In this document: piece by piece, positions 7,035 to 16,485 of the stretch
How positions within the stretch are numbered: the first letter of the stretch is position 1
Layout of the letters: each line of letters starts with the position of its first letter
Assembly: GCF_003575975.1 (NCBI RefSeq)
Contig: NZ_QQXK01000001.1
Location: 1 to 64,000, forward strand
Reading direction: 5' to 3'
Length of the DNA stretch: 64,000 nt
Origin: Galactobacter valiniphilus
GTDB lineage: Bacteria; Actinomycetota; Actinomycetes; Actinomycetales; Micrococcaceae
Notes under the pieces: model-generated
What the model was told of the DNA's origin: nothing
What the model saw: only the letters and a program-made list of their open reading frames with translations
Databases searched by the model: none
Made by a program: the position numbers and the translations under genes

Positions 7035-7072
7035 CGACGCCCGCCTCACCGAGGGCGGTGAGGCGGGCGTCG
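7035..7072 (-). terminator. Terminator of the 7108-7938 gene
   Basis: A 16-bp perfect stem, CGACGCCCGCCTCACC (7035-7050) with its complement at 7057-7072, downstream of the secreted-protein gene. Its base belongs to the GCACGACG word family described in the findings. Confidence 0.75.
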
Positions 7073-7107
7073 GGAGCGGCATCGCCTGGGCAACGCCGAC
7101 GGCTAGC

Positions 7108-7938
7108 TCAGAGCTTGAAGCCGCTGGTGGCGCCGCCGAGCGCGTAACTCTTGGCCGGCACGTAGAGGCGGTACGTCTTCTTGGAGGAGGCGCGCAGCGA
7201 GTACACGGCCTTGCCCTTCTTGAACTTGAGCGACTTGATGCTCTTCCACTTGCCGCCGGACTTCACCTGCAGCTTGGCGCCCGAGGGGTTGTACTTGACC
7301 CACTTCTGGTACTTGTCGCTGAAGAACGTGAGCTTGGCGGTGAAGGTGCGCTTGGAGCTGCCCGCGGGCTTCTTGCCGTACAGGGAGCCGTCCACGGCGC
7401 CCTTGTAGGCGAACTTGCTGGAGTCCTTGCCAATGCCGTAGCTGAACGACTTGGTGACGATTCGGCCGCTGCTGTCGCGCATCCAGTTACCGGCCGAGTC
7501 CTTCACCCAGTACGAGCCCGCGACCTTGATGTTCTTGAGCTGGAAGGTGCCGTAGCGGGCGATCTTCACCTTGGGGCAGAACGCCTGGTAGTGGATGCCG
7601 GTGTTGTTCTTGAAGGTCACGGTCTTGACCTTCTTGCCATTGCGGTAGATGTCCGCCGAGTAGCGGAAGTTCGGCACGTACGTCGCGTTGTTGTAGACGG
7701 TCTTCAGGTAGAAGGAGTTCGTCTTGCAACCCTTGGAGCTGACGGGGATCACGCCGCCCTTGTAGAAGTTGCCGTCGGTTTCGACCTTGGACACCGTGAT
7801 CGGCTTGGCGATGTAGACCGGCGTCGCGGCGGGCGCGGCCACGACGGCCTGGGCCGGCGCGGCGAGCGCGGCACCACTGGCGATCAGACCGCCGGAGAGC
7901 GCGAGGGCACCGGCCCCGCGCAGGATCTTCTTCAGCAT
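7108..7938 (-). CDS. Secreted Lys/Tyr-rich beta protein of unknown function
   Basis: A 276-residue exported protein. A Sec signal peptide is clear (MLKKILRGAGALALSGGLIA ... APAQA, cleavage near residue 30). The mature part is basic and rich in Lys, Tyr, Ser and beta-strand pattern, with two cysteines (in SSKGCKT and AFCPKV) that could pair. The C-terminal ~80 residues (SGGKWKSIKSLKFKKGKAVY ... YRLYVPAKSY) resemble Ig-like beta domains seen in many actinobacterial surface proteins. ATG 7938 is chosen because the signal peptide starts there, with AGGGGG upstream. Monocistronic, with its own terminator. No enzymatic motif seen. Confidence 0.75.
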   Translation of the reverse strand: MLKKILRGAGALALSGGLIASGAALAAPAQAVVAAPAATPVYIAKPITVSKVETDGNFYKGGVIPVSSKGCKTNSFYLKTVYNNATYVPNFRYSADIYRNGKKVKTVTFKNNTGIHYQAFCPKVKIARYGTFQLKNIKVAGSYWVKDSAGNWMRDSSGRIVTKSFSYGIGKDSSKFAYKGAVDGSLYGKKPAGSSKRTFTAKLTFFSDKYQKWVKYNPSGAKLQVKSGGKWKSIKSLKFKKGKAVYSLRASSKKTYRLYVPAKSYALGGATSGFKL

Positions 7939-8086
7939 GAGTCCCCCTAAAAACCCGGGCAACAACCCGGCGAGTGAAAGATATGACGGCGTTCTGACGC
8001 CGTCATGGAGCGATGCTAGGGCTTGGGCACGGCTTTTGTCACGTCCCCGGATATATGTTGCGCGGGCGCGCCGATACGCTGGATCC

Positions 8087-8512
8087 ATGCCCGCCTCGCC
8101 ACGCCCCCGCAGCCTCACCCTTGCCGTCTGGTGGTGGGGCGCCGCCGCTGCCGTCGTGGCCGTCGCCGCCGTCGCCGCCTGGCTCGGGGCCGAGGAACTC
8201 GCAGGCCTGCCCGCACCGCTCGCCGCGGGCCTCGCGGCCGTCCTCACGGCGCTGGCCCTCGTGCTCGGCTGGGGCACCCTGCGGCTCGGCCTCGGTCATC
8301 TCGCGGGCCGGCTGACGCTCAGCACGCTCGGTCTTATCGCCGGCCTCCCCGCCCTCTTCAAGGGCGGCCGCCTCCTCGTGGTCGGTGCAGTGCTCCTCAT
8401 CGGCGTGGTCCTGCTCTACCTGCCGGACACGCGCGCGTTCTTCAAGGAGCAGGTCAGGGCCCGCCGGGACGACGAGCGGGCCAAACGCGCGGCGCTGAAG
8501 CACCGCCGGTAG
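8087..8512 (+). CDS. Small membrane protein, four predicted TM helices
   Basis: A 141-residue protein with hydrophobic stretches at about 14-35, 43-62, 72-88 and 94-112, then a short basic cytosolic tail (FFKEQVRARRDDERAKRAAL). No family is recognised. ATG 8087 is chosen because TACGCT at 8075-8080 is positioned as a -10 box so that transcription would begin at the ATG (leaderless). It is divergent from the secreted-protein gene and convergent with the next gene. Confidence 0.65.
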   Translation: MPASPRPRSLTLAVWWWGAAAAVVAVAAVAAWLGAEELAGLPAPLAAGLAAVLTALALVLGWGTLRLGLGHLAGRLTLSTLGLIAGLPALFKGGRLLVVGAVLLIGVVLLYLPDTRAFFKEQVRARRDDERAKRAALKHRR

Positions 8513-8540
8513 CCGCGGGGCACACCACCGATCGCGCGGC

Positions 8541-9926
8541 TCAGCGCCACGTCTCGTCGTCGGCGATCTCGCCCTCGCTGCGTCCCAGGGGATCGAAGGC
8601 CTCCCGGGGCAGTGGCGCGACGGCGCTCCACGGCACCTCCTGCCCCGGCGCGAGCCGCTCGTAGGAGGCCGAAGAGTACGTGTCCTCCGCCGTCGAGGCG
8701 CGCCGAGCCCCGGCGGCGGTGGCCAGGATCGCCGCGGTGAACGGCGCCTCGCGCTCGCGGGCCGCGCGCTCCCGCAGCTCGCGTTCCCGCAGATACTCGG
8801 GCAGCGCCGCGAGCACCGGATCGGGTGGCGTCGCGGGGCCTCCCGTGCGGCCGCTCACGTCCTGCACCGTGATCCCCGAGCCCCGACCGACGGCCTCGCT
8901 CATGGCCCCGAGGGCCTTCCAGGCGAGCCGCCACGCGGCCTCGGCGAGCGCCTTGAGTCGCTCCGCCGCCGCGAGCGCCTCGGCGTCCCCGCGCTCCACC
9001 GCTTCGAGATCGAGCCGCAGGCTCTCGTCCTCCCAGGCGCCATGCGCCGCGAGCCACGCCTCCCCCGCCGCGGCTGCCTGGGCCGGAACGGCCACCCCGG
9101 CCGGCAGCCGGTTCACGCGGGCCCCTCTTCCCCGCAGCCCCCACGGGCCGCCGCCCACGCTGTAGAGCACCAAGGTGGGGCCGGCAGCTGGCTCCCAGCC
9201 GTCGTGTTTGTACGGACCACCTGGCTCCCAGTCGCCCCCGAGCGCGAGGACGCCGCCGTGCCACTGCTGCTCCTGATCCAGCACCCAGAGCCGGGGGCAC
9301 TCGCGGACGGTCCGCTCCACGAGCTCCGCGGCCTCGGCCTCCAGCGCCTCGCCTTCCGCGGCGTGCGCGGCCTCCCCGCCCGGCCAGGGCCGGGTCTCGT
9401 CCCAGCCGGACGTGGCCCAGGCGTCCCAGCGCGCGGTCCAGGCCCGCCCGGCCGCGATGAGTTCCTCGCTCGCGCCGAGCGTGCGCAGTTCGTGGGCCTC
9501 CAGCGGATCCGCGTCGTTGTCCGGCCAGTTGTACAGGCCCCACCAAGGGAGCTGGTCCCCGTACTCGCCGAGGAAACGCACGGCGTCGTGCCTCACCCGC
9601 ACGGCCTCGCCCCCTGGCCAGTGCCAGGTGCCGGCGTCGTCCATGACCGTGAGCCCCGATTCGTCGGCGGCCCGCTGCGCCACGCGGGCGCCGGCCTGCC
9701 GGTCCCGCAGGCCCGTGCTCGTGCGCAGCTCGAGCGACCAGGCGAGCGCCTCGGCCAGGGTCTTGGCGCCCAGCACCGCCCGGGCATCGGCCTCGCCGCG
9801 CCCCGAGGGCTCCGCCCACGGCCACTCCTCCGCCACGAGCCGTAGGTAGCCGTCCCCCGGACCCGGGTCCGCGTCGGCGCCGCCGTCCCCCGGACCCGCC
9901 CCCGCGCCGTCGTGCTGTGTGTTCAC
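8541..9926 (-). CDS. Hypothetical cytosolic protein, Trp/Ala/Glu-rich
   Basis: 461 residues, no signal peptide or membrane segment, no family recognised. It is strongly acidic, with many Trp (HWPGGEAVRVRHDAVRF, LPWWGLYNWP, GGGPWGLRGRG) and a helical Ala/Glu/Arg-rich C-terminal half. Codon use (GC at third positions) is fully chromosomal, supporting a real gene. The GTG at 9926 gives the full open frame, but there is no good ribosome-binding site, and the first ~25 residues (Gly/Asp/Pro-rich) look unstructured, so the true start may be further in. The start region contains one copy of the CGCGCCGTCGTGC word (9903-9915). Confidence 0.6.
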   Translation of the reverse strand: MNTQHDGAGAGPGDGGADADPGPGDGYLRLVAEEWPWAEPSGRGEADARAVLGAKTLAEALAWSLELRTSTGLRDRQAGARVAQRAADESGLTVMDDAGTWHWPGGEAVRVRHDAVRFLGEYGDQLPWWGLYNWPDNDADPLEAHELRTLGASEELIAAGRAWTARWDAWATSGWDETRPWPGGEAAHAAEGEALEAEAAELVERTVRECPRLWVLDQEQQWHGGVLALGGDWEPGGPYKHDGWEPAAGPTLVLYSVGGGPWGLRGRGARVNRLPAGVAVPAQAAAAGEAWLAAHGAWEDESLRLDLEAVERGDAEALAAAERLKALAEAAWRLAWKALGAMSEAVGRGSGITVQDVSGRTGGPATPPDPVLAALPEYLRERELRERAAREREAPFTAAILATAAGARRASTAEDTYSSASYERLAPGQEVPWSAVAPLPREAFDPLGRSEGEIADDETWR

Positions 9927-9943
9927 GCGGCACAGCGTACAAA

Positions 9944-9982
9944 CGCGAGGGGCGCCTGGGCCAGGCCCGGGCGCCCCTCGCG
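9944..9982 (-). terminator. Terminator after metB
   Basis: A 13-bp perfect stem CGCGAGGGGCGCC/GGCGCCCCTCGCG (9944-9956 with 9970-9982) starts ten bases past the metB stop. Confidence 0.75.
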
Positions 9983-9991
9983 TGAGGTATC

Positions 9992-11152
9992 TCAGAGCTG
10001 GGCGAAGGCCTGCTCCAGATCGGCGAGCAGGTCCTCGACGTCCTCGATGCCCACGGAGAGGCGCAGCAGGTCGACGGGGACGGCCAGCTCGGTGCCCTTG
10101 ACCGAGGCGTGGGTCATCTCGGAGGGGTAGTTCATGAGCGACTCGATACCGCCGAGGGACTCGGCGAGGGTGAAGAGGCGCGTGGACTCGGCGACCGTGC
10201 GGGCCGCGGCCTCGCCGCCCTTCAGGCGCACCGACACCATGCCGCCGAAGCGCTTCATCTGGCGCGCGGCGACCTCGTGGCCCGGGTGATCCGGCAGGCC
10301 CGGGTAGAGGACGTGGGAGACCTCCGGGCGGCCGAGCAGCCACTGTGCCACGGCCTCGGCGTTGTCGCAGTGACGATCCATGCGCACGCCGAGGGTCTTG
10401 GCGCCGCGCATCGTCAGGTAGGCGTCGAAGGGCGAGGACTGGTTGCCGGCCGCGAACTGGATGAAGCGCACCTTGTCGGCGATCTCCTCATCGTTCGTGA
10501 TCACGGCGCCGCCCACCACGTCGGAGTGCCCGCCCAGGTACTTGGTCGTGGAGTGCACCACCACATCGGCGCCGAGGGCCAGGGGCTGCTGCAGGTACGG
10601 CGAGGCGAAGGTGTTGTCCACCACCGCGAGGGCGCCGTGTTCGTGCGCCAGCGCCACGAGGGCCTCGATGTCGGCGATCTTCATCATGGGGTTGGACGGC
10701 GTCTCGACCCAGAGCAGGCGGGCGCCCGTGGCGGAGAGCGCACCGCGCACGGCGTCGAGGTCCGTCAGGTCCACGGGCGTGTGACCGATTCCGGCCGCGC
10801 CGTGGATGCGGGAGATCAGGCGGAAGGTGCCGCCGTAGACGTCGTTGCCCATCACCACGTGGTCGCCGGCGGAGAGCAGGCCGCGCAGGATCGCGTCCTC
10901 GGCGCCCAGGCCCGAGGCGTAGGAGATGCCGAAGCGCCCGCCCTCGAGCGCGGCGAGCTGCTCCTGCAGGGCGTCGCGCGTGGGGTTGGTGCCGCGCGAG
11001 TAGTCGTAGCCGCCGCGCAGCTCGCCGATCTTGTGCGGGTGGTAGGTCGTGGAGAGGTAGAGCGGCGGGATGACGGCTCCCGTGAGCTCCTCCGGCGCCG
11101 AGCCGGCGTGCACGGCGCGGGTGGAGAAGCCGGGGGTGTTCTGGGCGGTCAT
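9992..11152 (-). CDS. metB: Cystathionine gamma-synthase (PLP-dependent)
   Basis: A 386-residue Cys/Met-metabolism PLP enzyme joining an activated homoserine with cysteine to make cystathionine; actinobacterial members often also have gamma-lyase activity. Visible: YDYSRGTNPTRDALQ (PLP phosphate/Tyr region), ASGLGAEDAI, VVDNTFASPYLQQP, and the PLP lysine in HSTTKYLGGHSD. The length is normal. It lies 64 bp downstream of cbs on the same strand, an arrangement also seen in mycobacteria, so the pair probably forms an operon moving sulfur between homocysteine and cysteine. No riboswitch is seen. Confidence 0.92.
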   Translation of the reverse strand: MTAQNTPGFSTRAVHAGSAPEELTGAVIPPLYLSTTYHPHKIGELRGGYDYSRGTNPTRDALQEQLAALEGGRFGISYASGLGAEDAILRGLLSAGDHVVMGNDVYGGTFRLISRIHGAAGIGHTPVDLTDLDAVRGALSATGARLLWVETPSNPMMKIADIEALVALAHEHGALAVVDNTFASPYLQQPLALGADVVVHSTTKYLGGHSDVVGGAVITNDEEIADKVRFIQFAAGNQSSPFDAYLTMRGAKTLGVRMDRHCDNAEAVAQWLLGRPEVSHVLYPGLPDHPGHEVAARQMKRFGGMVSVRLKGGEAAARTVAESTRLFTLAESLGGIESLMNYPSEMTHASVKGTELAVPVDLLRLSVGIEDVEDLLADLEQAFAQL

Positions 11153-11216
11153 GAGAGGTCCTTGTCTTGCGGGGTCGTGCGGTGGACGGAGATGCGGGAG
11201 TGGAGGGGGCCGTGGC

Positions 11217-12620
11217 TCAGCGGACGACGGCGCCGCGGCGCGCCAGATCGGTGGCCGTGGCCACGTCCACGAGCTCGCCGTCCAGCAGGATGGCGACGGC
11301 CGCGGCGGAGGCGCAGGCGGCGAAGAGCGCGGCGGCGTCCTGGCGCGCGCCGAGCGTGGGCAGCGGCTCCTCGAGGACGCGGGAGAGGGCGGTCTCCCCC
11401 GTCACGAGGCCCGCGGCGAGCGCCTGGGCCAGGCCGGCCACGGAGACGGAGCCGCGCACCTCGCCCTCGCGGGCGGGCCACGGGGCGCCGGCGGCCAGCA
11501 CGGGGAGGGCCGGGGCGCCGGACTCCTGCAGCGCCGCGAGCGCGGCGGAGACGGTGAGCTCCTCGCCCAGGGCGCGCCGCGCCCCCTGCGGCCCGTGCGC
11601 GGAGGCGAGGGCACCGCCCACGGTCCCGGCGGCGTCGGGCGCCTGGCCGGGCTCGAGCGCGAAGCCGTGCTCCCGCATCCAGGACTCGTCGAAGATCTTG
11701 CCGAGGTAGCCGCGCCCGGAGTCGGGCAAGATCACGACCACCACCGCGTCGTCGGGCAGCGTGCGCGCCACGCGCAGCGCGGCGACCACGGCCATGCCGG
11801 AGGAACCGCCCACGAGCAAGCCCTCCTCGCGCGCCAGGCGGCGCGTCATCTCGAAGGACTCGGCGTCGGTGACGGGTTCCACGAGGTCGGGGACCGAAGG
11901 GTCGTAGTTGCCCGGCCACATGTCCTCGCCGACGCCCTCGGTGAAGTAGGGGCGGCCAGTGCCTCCGGAGTAGACCGAACCGGCGGGATCGGCGGCGACC
12001 ACCGTCACGGGGCCCGAGGCACGATCGGCCGAGACGGCCTTGAGATAGCGGCCCGTGCCCGTGATGGTGCCGCCCGTGCCGGCCCCGATCACCACGTGGG
12101 TGACGAGGCCGTCGGTGTCCTCCCAGATCTCCGGGCCCGTGCTCGCCTCGTGGGACTCGGGGGCGGCGAGGTTGGAGAACTGGTCCGGCTTGTGCGCGCC
12201 GGGGGTGCGGGCCACGATCGCGTCGGAGACGCCGTAGTAAGACTCCGGGGAATCGGGGGCCACGGCGGTGGGCGTCACGACCACCTCGGCGCCGTAAGCG
12301 CGCAGCACGGCGCGCTTCTCCTCGCCCACCTTGTCCGGCGTGACAAACACGGTGCGGTAGCCCTTGAGCGCCCCGACCAGGGCGAGGCCCACGCCCGTGT
12401 TGCCGCTCGTGGGTTCCACGATCGTGCCGCCCGGGGCCAGCTCGCCCGAGGCCTCCGCGCGCTCCACCATGCGCAGGGCGATGCGGTCCTTGATGGACCC
12501 GCCCGGGTTGAGGTACTCGACCTTGGCGAGCACGGTCGCGCCGATGCCCTCGGTGACGGAGTGCAGGCGGACCAAGGGGGTGTTGCCGATGAGCTCGACG
12601 ACGGAACGGGCGTAACGCAT
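11217..12620 (-). CDS. cbs: Cystathionine beta-synthase
   Basis: A 467-residue PLP enzyme condensing serine and homocysteine to cystathionine. It opens with ARSVVELIGNTPLVRL, the PLP lysine lies in NPGGSIKDRIA (about residue 43), the Asn/Gly PLP loop is SGNTGVG, and GTGGTITG binds phosphate. The last ~110 residues look like a CBS-domain pair region. ATG 12620 is preferred over GTG 12626: it matches the family N-terminus (MRYAR...), and TAGTTT at 12628-12633 is placed as a -10 box for a leaderless transcript. It is divergent from the glycosylase gene. Confidence 0.92.
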   Translation of the reverse strand: MRYARSVVELIGNTPLVRLHSVTEGIGATVLAKVEYLNPGGSIKDRIALRMVERAEASGELAPGGTIVEPTSGNTGVGLALVGALKGYRTVFVTPDKVGEEKRAVLRAYGAEVVVTPTAVAPDSPESYYGVSDAIVARTPGAHKPDQFSNLAAPESHEASTGPEIWEDTDGLVTHVVIGAGTGGTITGTGRYLKAVSADRASGPVTVVAADPAGSVYSGGTGRPYFTEGVGEDMWPGNYDPSVPDLVEPVTDAESFEMTRRLAREEGLLVGGSSGMAVVAALRVARTLPDDAVVVVILPDSGRGYLGKIFDESWMREHGFALEPGQAPDAAGTVGGALASAHGPQGARRALGEELTVSAALAALQESGAPALPVLAAGAPWPAREGEVRGSVSVAGLAQALAAGLVTGETALSRVLEEPLPTLGARQDAAALFAACASAAAVAILLDGELVDVATATDLARRGAVVR

Positions 12621-12745
12621 GTCCACGAAACTACCGATCCTTCGTCACAAAAGCCCTACCGGCGGACACATGACTTCACCTGCCTTGCGCCGGCGACGAC
12701 GACCGGGGTGAGCGCGGCGTCGGCCCGCGGTGGGAGCATGGGGGC

Positions 12746-13834
12746 GTGAGCGAGTTTCAGGGGGCCGGGGCGCCCGATGCCAGCGCGGAGTTTGTCCCGC
12801 CCGCCGTGCTGGATCCAGCCGCCACGCTCGCACCGCTGCGCCACGGGCCCAGGGATCCCACGCTGCGGTTGGTGCCCGACGGCGTGTGGCGGGCCGTGCG
12901 CCTGGCCTCCGGCCCGGCGCTCGTCAGGCTGGGCTGGCGCCGCGCGCGCCGCCCCGCAACCCAGGAGGCCTCGCCGCTCGATCGCCGTTCCGGCGGCACC
13001 ACGCGCGGAACGATCCTGGATCCGGCGCGCGGCGATCGCGTCCGCATCGAGGCCTGGGGGCCCGGCGCGCGCGAGGCGGCGGCCGGAGTGCCGGCCTGGC
13101 TCGGCGCGCTCGACGATTGGTCCGGCTTCGACGCCCCGGCCTTTGCGGCCCGGCTCCCCGACACCGTCGCGGCCACCCGCCGCGTGCGCCCGGGGCTGCG
13201 CTTGCCCTCCGGTGGCTCGCTCTTCGACACCCTGACCGCCATCATCCTGGAGCAGCGCGTGACCGGGATCGAGGCGCACTACGCCTGGGCCCGGCTCGTC
13301 ACGCGCTTCGGAGAGGCCGCGCCCGGCCCGGCCCCGGCCACCACCACGGCGGCCGGGCGCGAGGCCCGGCTCATGCTCCCCCCCACACCCGAGCAATGGC
13401 GTCGCATCCCCTCGTGGGAATGGCACCAGGCGCGGGTGGACGCGCAGCGCCGCACCACGATCGTCCGGGCGGCCGAGCGCGCCTCCGCCCTGGCCCGGCT
13501 CGAGGCCCAGGTGCCAGCGGCCGCGGCCGCCGCCGAGCTGGCCCGGCTGGACATCGCCCTGCGTTCCCTGCCCGGGGTGGGGGTGTGGAGCGCGGCCGAG
13601 ACGCTGCAGCGCACGCACGGGGCCCCCGATCACGTCTCCTTCGGCGACTTCCATGTGGCGCACTTCGTGGGGCAGGCGCTCATGGGACGCCGCGCCGACG
13701 ACGCAGGCATGGAGGCGCTGCTCGCGCCCTTCGCCGGGCACCGCCAACGCGTGGTGCGCCTGCTGCAGGCCTCCGGGGCCAAGAACCCCAGCTTTGGGCC
13801 GCGCCTGGCCCCGCAGGATCACCGGGGCCACTGA
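12746..13834 (+). CDS. AlkA-like DNA-3-methyladenine glycosylase (HhH-GPD family)
   Basis: A 362-residue base-excision-repair glycosylase. The C-terminal half has the HhH-GPD pattern: LTAIILEQRVTG (about residues 165-176), the helix-hairpin-helix LRSLPGVGVWSAAE (~271-284), then DHVSFGDFHVAHFVG, where the conserved Asp of FGD fits the catalytic position. There is no 4Fe-4S cluster cysteine set, which separates it from MutY/Nth. The N-terminal ~140 residues are less conserved, as in AlkA. GTG start; no strong ribosome-binding site. It is convergent with the broken permease gene, 15 bp away. Confidence 0.8.
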   Translation: MSEFQGAGAPDASAEFVPPAVLDPAATLAPLRHGPRDPTLRLVPDGVWRAVRLASGPALVRLGWRRARRPATQEASPLDRRSGGTTRGTILDPARGDRVRIEAWGPGAREAAAGVPAWLGALDDWSGFDAPAFAARLPDTVAATRRVRPGLRLPSGGSLFDTLTAIILEQRVTGIEAHYAWARLVTRFGEAAPGPAPATTTAAGREARLMLPPTPEQWRRIPSWEWHQARVDAQRRTTIVRAAERASALARLEAQVPAAAAAAELARLDIALRSLPGVGVWSAAETLQRTHGAPDHVSFGDFHVAHFVGQALMGRRADDAGMEALLAPFAGHRQRVVRLLQASGAKNPSFGPRLAPQDHRGH

Positions 13835-13849
13835 GCGCCGTCCGCGCGG

Positions 13850-14605
13850 CTACATCCAGCCGAGCAGCAGGGCGGCGGCCAGGACGAAGCCGCAGACCGC
13901 GATCGCCACGCGCAGTACGTTCGGGTTCACCACCCTGGCCACGGACGGGCCGATCAGCCCGCCGATCCACGAGCCAACGAGCAGCGGCCACATGGCCCAC
14001 CACACCAGATGGGCGCTCAGGGCAAAGAGGATCGCCGGAAGAATGTCGGCGGTCACCAGCACCACGTTTTTGATGGCGTTGGCCCGCACGAGCGAGGGCT
14101 CGGAGGTGAGCATGAGGACGGCGATCATGAGGATCCCCGAACCGGCCCCGAAGTAGCCGTTGTAGACGGCCACGAGCGCGCCGATGGTCAGCACGAGCGC
14201 CGTGGGCAGGCTCTTCCCGCGCCGCTCCATGGCCCCGCGCAGCCGCGGCTGCAGCAGGAGCGCGAGCGAGCCGATCACCACGAGTCACGGAACGATCTTC
14301 TCGAACACCTCGCCCGGCGTGAGGAGCAGGGCGGCCGCGCCCACGAGCGAGAAGCCCACCGTGATGGGCAGCCACTTCTTGAGGGTGCCGGAGTGCCCAC
14401 GCAGATCGCGCCCGGCGCGCAGGCTCGAGCCGAAGCCCGAGCCGAGCAACGCCGCCGAGTTGGTGACGTTGGCCGCGACGGGCGGCAGGCCCACGGCCAG
14501 CAGGGCCGGGTACGCCACGAGGGAGGTGATGCCGCCGGCGGCACCGATGGTGCCGGCCACGACGCCCGCCACGGTCAGGAAGGCAGTGGAGGCGAACGAG
14601 ATCAC
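13850..14605 (-). pseudogene. TauE/SafE-family permease interrupted by an in-frame stop
   Basis: The two halves are in the same frame and together give the family's usual ~250 residues. The first half (GTG 14605) has GVVAGTIGAAGGITSLVAYP and ends ...EVFEKIVP. TGA follows at 14285-14287, then LVVIGSLALLLQPRLR continues to 13850 with the second-half hallmark YNGYFGAGSGILMIA. Relatives usually have Trp after the Pro (PWL), so TGG to TGA is the simplest lesion. Predicted role when intact: membrane export of sulfite, sulfoacetate or similar anions. A sequencing error cannot be excluded. Confidence 0.75.
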
Positions 14606-14711
14606 TCCATCATCCTGCCCCAGCCCCGCGCCCACGGCGCGGCCCGGCACGCGAGATGACGGCACGACGTCGGGCCTCGCCTGGAGCGCGCGGCTCTCGG
14701 CGGCGGGCGGT

Positions 14712-16448
14712 TCAGGAGGGCTCGCGCCCAGCGGCCAAGGCCGCGGCCGCTTCCTCGCGCAATTCCACCTTGCGCACCTTGCCTGAAACCGTCATGGGGA
14801 AGGCCGGCAGCACGCGCAGGTACCGAGGAATCTTGTAATGGGCGATCCGGCCGGCGGAAAACTGGCGCAGTTCCTCGATGCTCAACTCCTCGACACCCTC
14901 CATGAGCACCACGCAGGCCATGACCTCCTCGCCCAGGCGGTCATCCGGGACCCCGATGACCTGCACGTCCTGGATCAACGGGTGCGTGTAGAGAAACTCC
15001 TCGACCTCGCGGGGCGAGATGTTCTCGCCGCCGCCGATGATCAGGTCCTTGATGCGGCCCTCGATGGAGACGTAGCCGTCCTCGCGCATGCTCGCAAGGT
15101 CGCCCGTGTGCATCCATCCCTCGGCGTCGATCGCGGCGGCCGTCTGCTCGGGTTGCCCCCAATACCCCGCCATGACGGCATAACCGCGCGTGCACAGCTC
15201 CCCCGCGGCACCGCGGGGCAGCGTCCGGCCCGTGCCCGGATCCACGATCTTGGACTCAAGCAGTGGCATGGTCCGACCCACGGTCTGCGTCTGTTGCTCC
15301 AGGGAGTCGCCGATGCGAGTCATGGTGGAGACGGGGCTCGTCTCCGTCATGCCGTAGCAAATGGCCACCTCGGACATGTGCATCTGGGTGATGACGCGGC
15401 GCATGATCTCCTCGGGGCACGGCGATCCGGCCATGACTCCCGTGCGCAGGGTGGAAAGGTCAAACTCGGCGACGTCTGGAAGGTTGAGCTCGACGATGAA
15501 CATCGTGGGCACGCCGTACAGGCTCGTGGCGCCGTGCGCCTGGACGGCCTCGAGCGTGGCCCGCGGGTCAAAGCCGCGCGAGGGAAGGATGGTGGCCGCT
15601 CCATGGCTGAGCGCCGCGAGGTTGCCGATCACCATGCCAAAACAGTGGAAGAGCGGGACGGGAAGCACCACCGCGTCCCGCGGGGTGTAGTGCAACAGCT
15701 CGCCGATGTGGAAGCCGTTGCCCAGGAGATTGCGGTGCGTGAGCGTCACGCCCTTGGGGAAGCCGGTCGTTCCGGAGGTGTACTGCAGGTTGATGGGCGC
15801 GTCGGGATCGGCGGGACCCACCCTGGCCTCCAGCTCGTCCTCGCTCACGGCGTCGGCACCGCCCAGGAGCTCGGTCCACGTCAGTTCGCTCAGCGCGCGG
15901 CGCCCGTCCGGGGTCACGAGCAGATGGGTGCCGGACTCGGCGTGCGGGTAGGAGTCCTCCCCGATCTCGCCAGGAGCGGGCAGAACCACGAGGGTGCGCA
16001 GGGCGGGCGTCTCTTCGGCGACGCGCCTGGCGAGGGCCGGGGCGTCGCTCCGCGCGTCCGGCGGCGCCACCACGAGGGCACTCATGGAGCATTGCTTGAG
16101 CACGTAGGCGAGCTCGTGGGCGCGGTACGCCGGGTTGAGGTTGACGAGGACCAGCCCGGCCAGGACCGCACCGTACTGGAGCACGGTCCATTCGGCGCAA
16201 TTGGGCGAGTAGATCCCCACCCGCTCCCCGGGGCGCAGCCCGGCGGCCAGGAGCCCTCTCGCCGTCCGGCGGGCCTGCGCCAGGAGCTGCGCGTAGCTGA
16301 GCGCGCGGCCCGTGGACGCCTCGATCACGGCCGGCCGGTCCCCGTGCACGGCGGCCACAGCGGCAAAGTGCTCGCCGATCCCTCTCGCGGGGAGCTCGAG
16401 CTCCTCGACCCCCGCGGTGTACGACTCCTGCAGCGCGCCAGTGCTCAT
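14712..16448 (-). CDS. Fatty-acyl-CoA synthetase (AMP-forming)
   Basis: A 578-residue ANL-superfamily ligase that activates a carboxylic acid with ATP and CoA. The P-loop is LQYTSGTTGFPKGV; later come GVPTMFIVELN, YGMTETSPVSTMT, the adenylate Asp in GWMHTGDLASM, the hinge GRIKDLIIGGGENISPREVE and the catalytic lysine in TVSGKVRKVEL near the C-terminus. Length and motifs match medium/long-chain synthetases (FadD-like); the exact acid is unknown. Thioredoxin lies 37 bp upstream on the same strand and may share its transcript. Confidence 0.88.
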   Translation of the reverse strand: MSTGALQESYTAGVEELELPARGIGEHFAAVAAVHGDRPAVIEASTGRALSYAQLLAQARRTARGLLAAGLRPGERVGIYSPNCAEWTVLQYGAVLAGLVLVNLNPAYRAHELAYVLKQCSMSALVVAPPDARSDAPALARRVAEETPALRTLVVLPAPGEIGEDSYPHAESGTHLLVTPDGRRALSELTWTELLGGADAVSEDELEARVGPADPDAPINLQYTSGTTGFPKGVTLTHRNLLGNGFHIGELLHYTPRDAVVLPVPLFHCFGMVIGNLAALSHGAATILPSRGFDPRATLEAVQAHGATSLYGVPTMFIVELNLPDVAEFDLSTLRTGVMAGSPCPEEIMRRVITQMHMSEVAICYGMTETSPVSTMTRIGDSLEQQTQTVGRTMPLLESKIVDPGTGRTLPRGAAGELCTRGYAVMAGYWGQPEQTAAAIDAEGWMHTGDLASMREDGYVSIEGRIKDLIIGGGENISPREVEEFLYTHPLIQDVQVIGVPDDRLGEEVMACVVLMEGVEELSIEELRQFSAGRIAHYKIPRYLRVLPAFPMTVSGKVRKVELREEAAAALAAGREPS

Positions 16449-16485
16449 TGGCTCTCCCCGTGTGTGGTGCCCCGTGTCGCTTGCG

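Noticed and set aside
12656-13831. A 391-codon minus-strand frame opposite the DNA glycosylase gene
   Set aside because: No recognisable domains; the plus strand carries the HhH-GPD motif.
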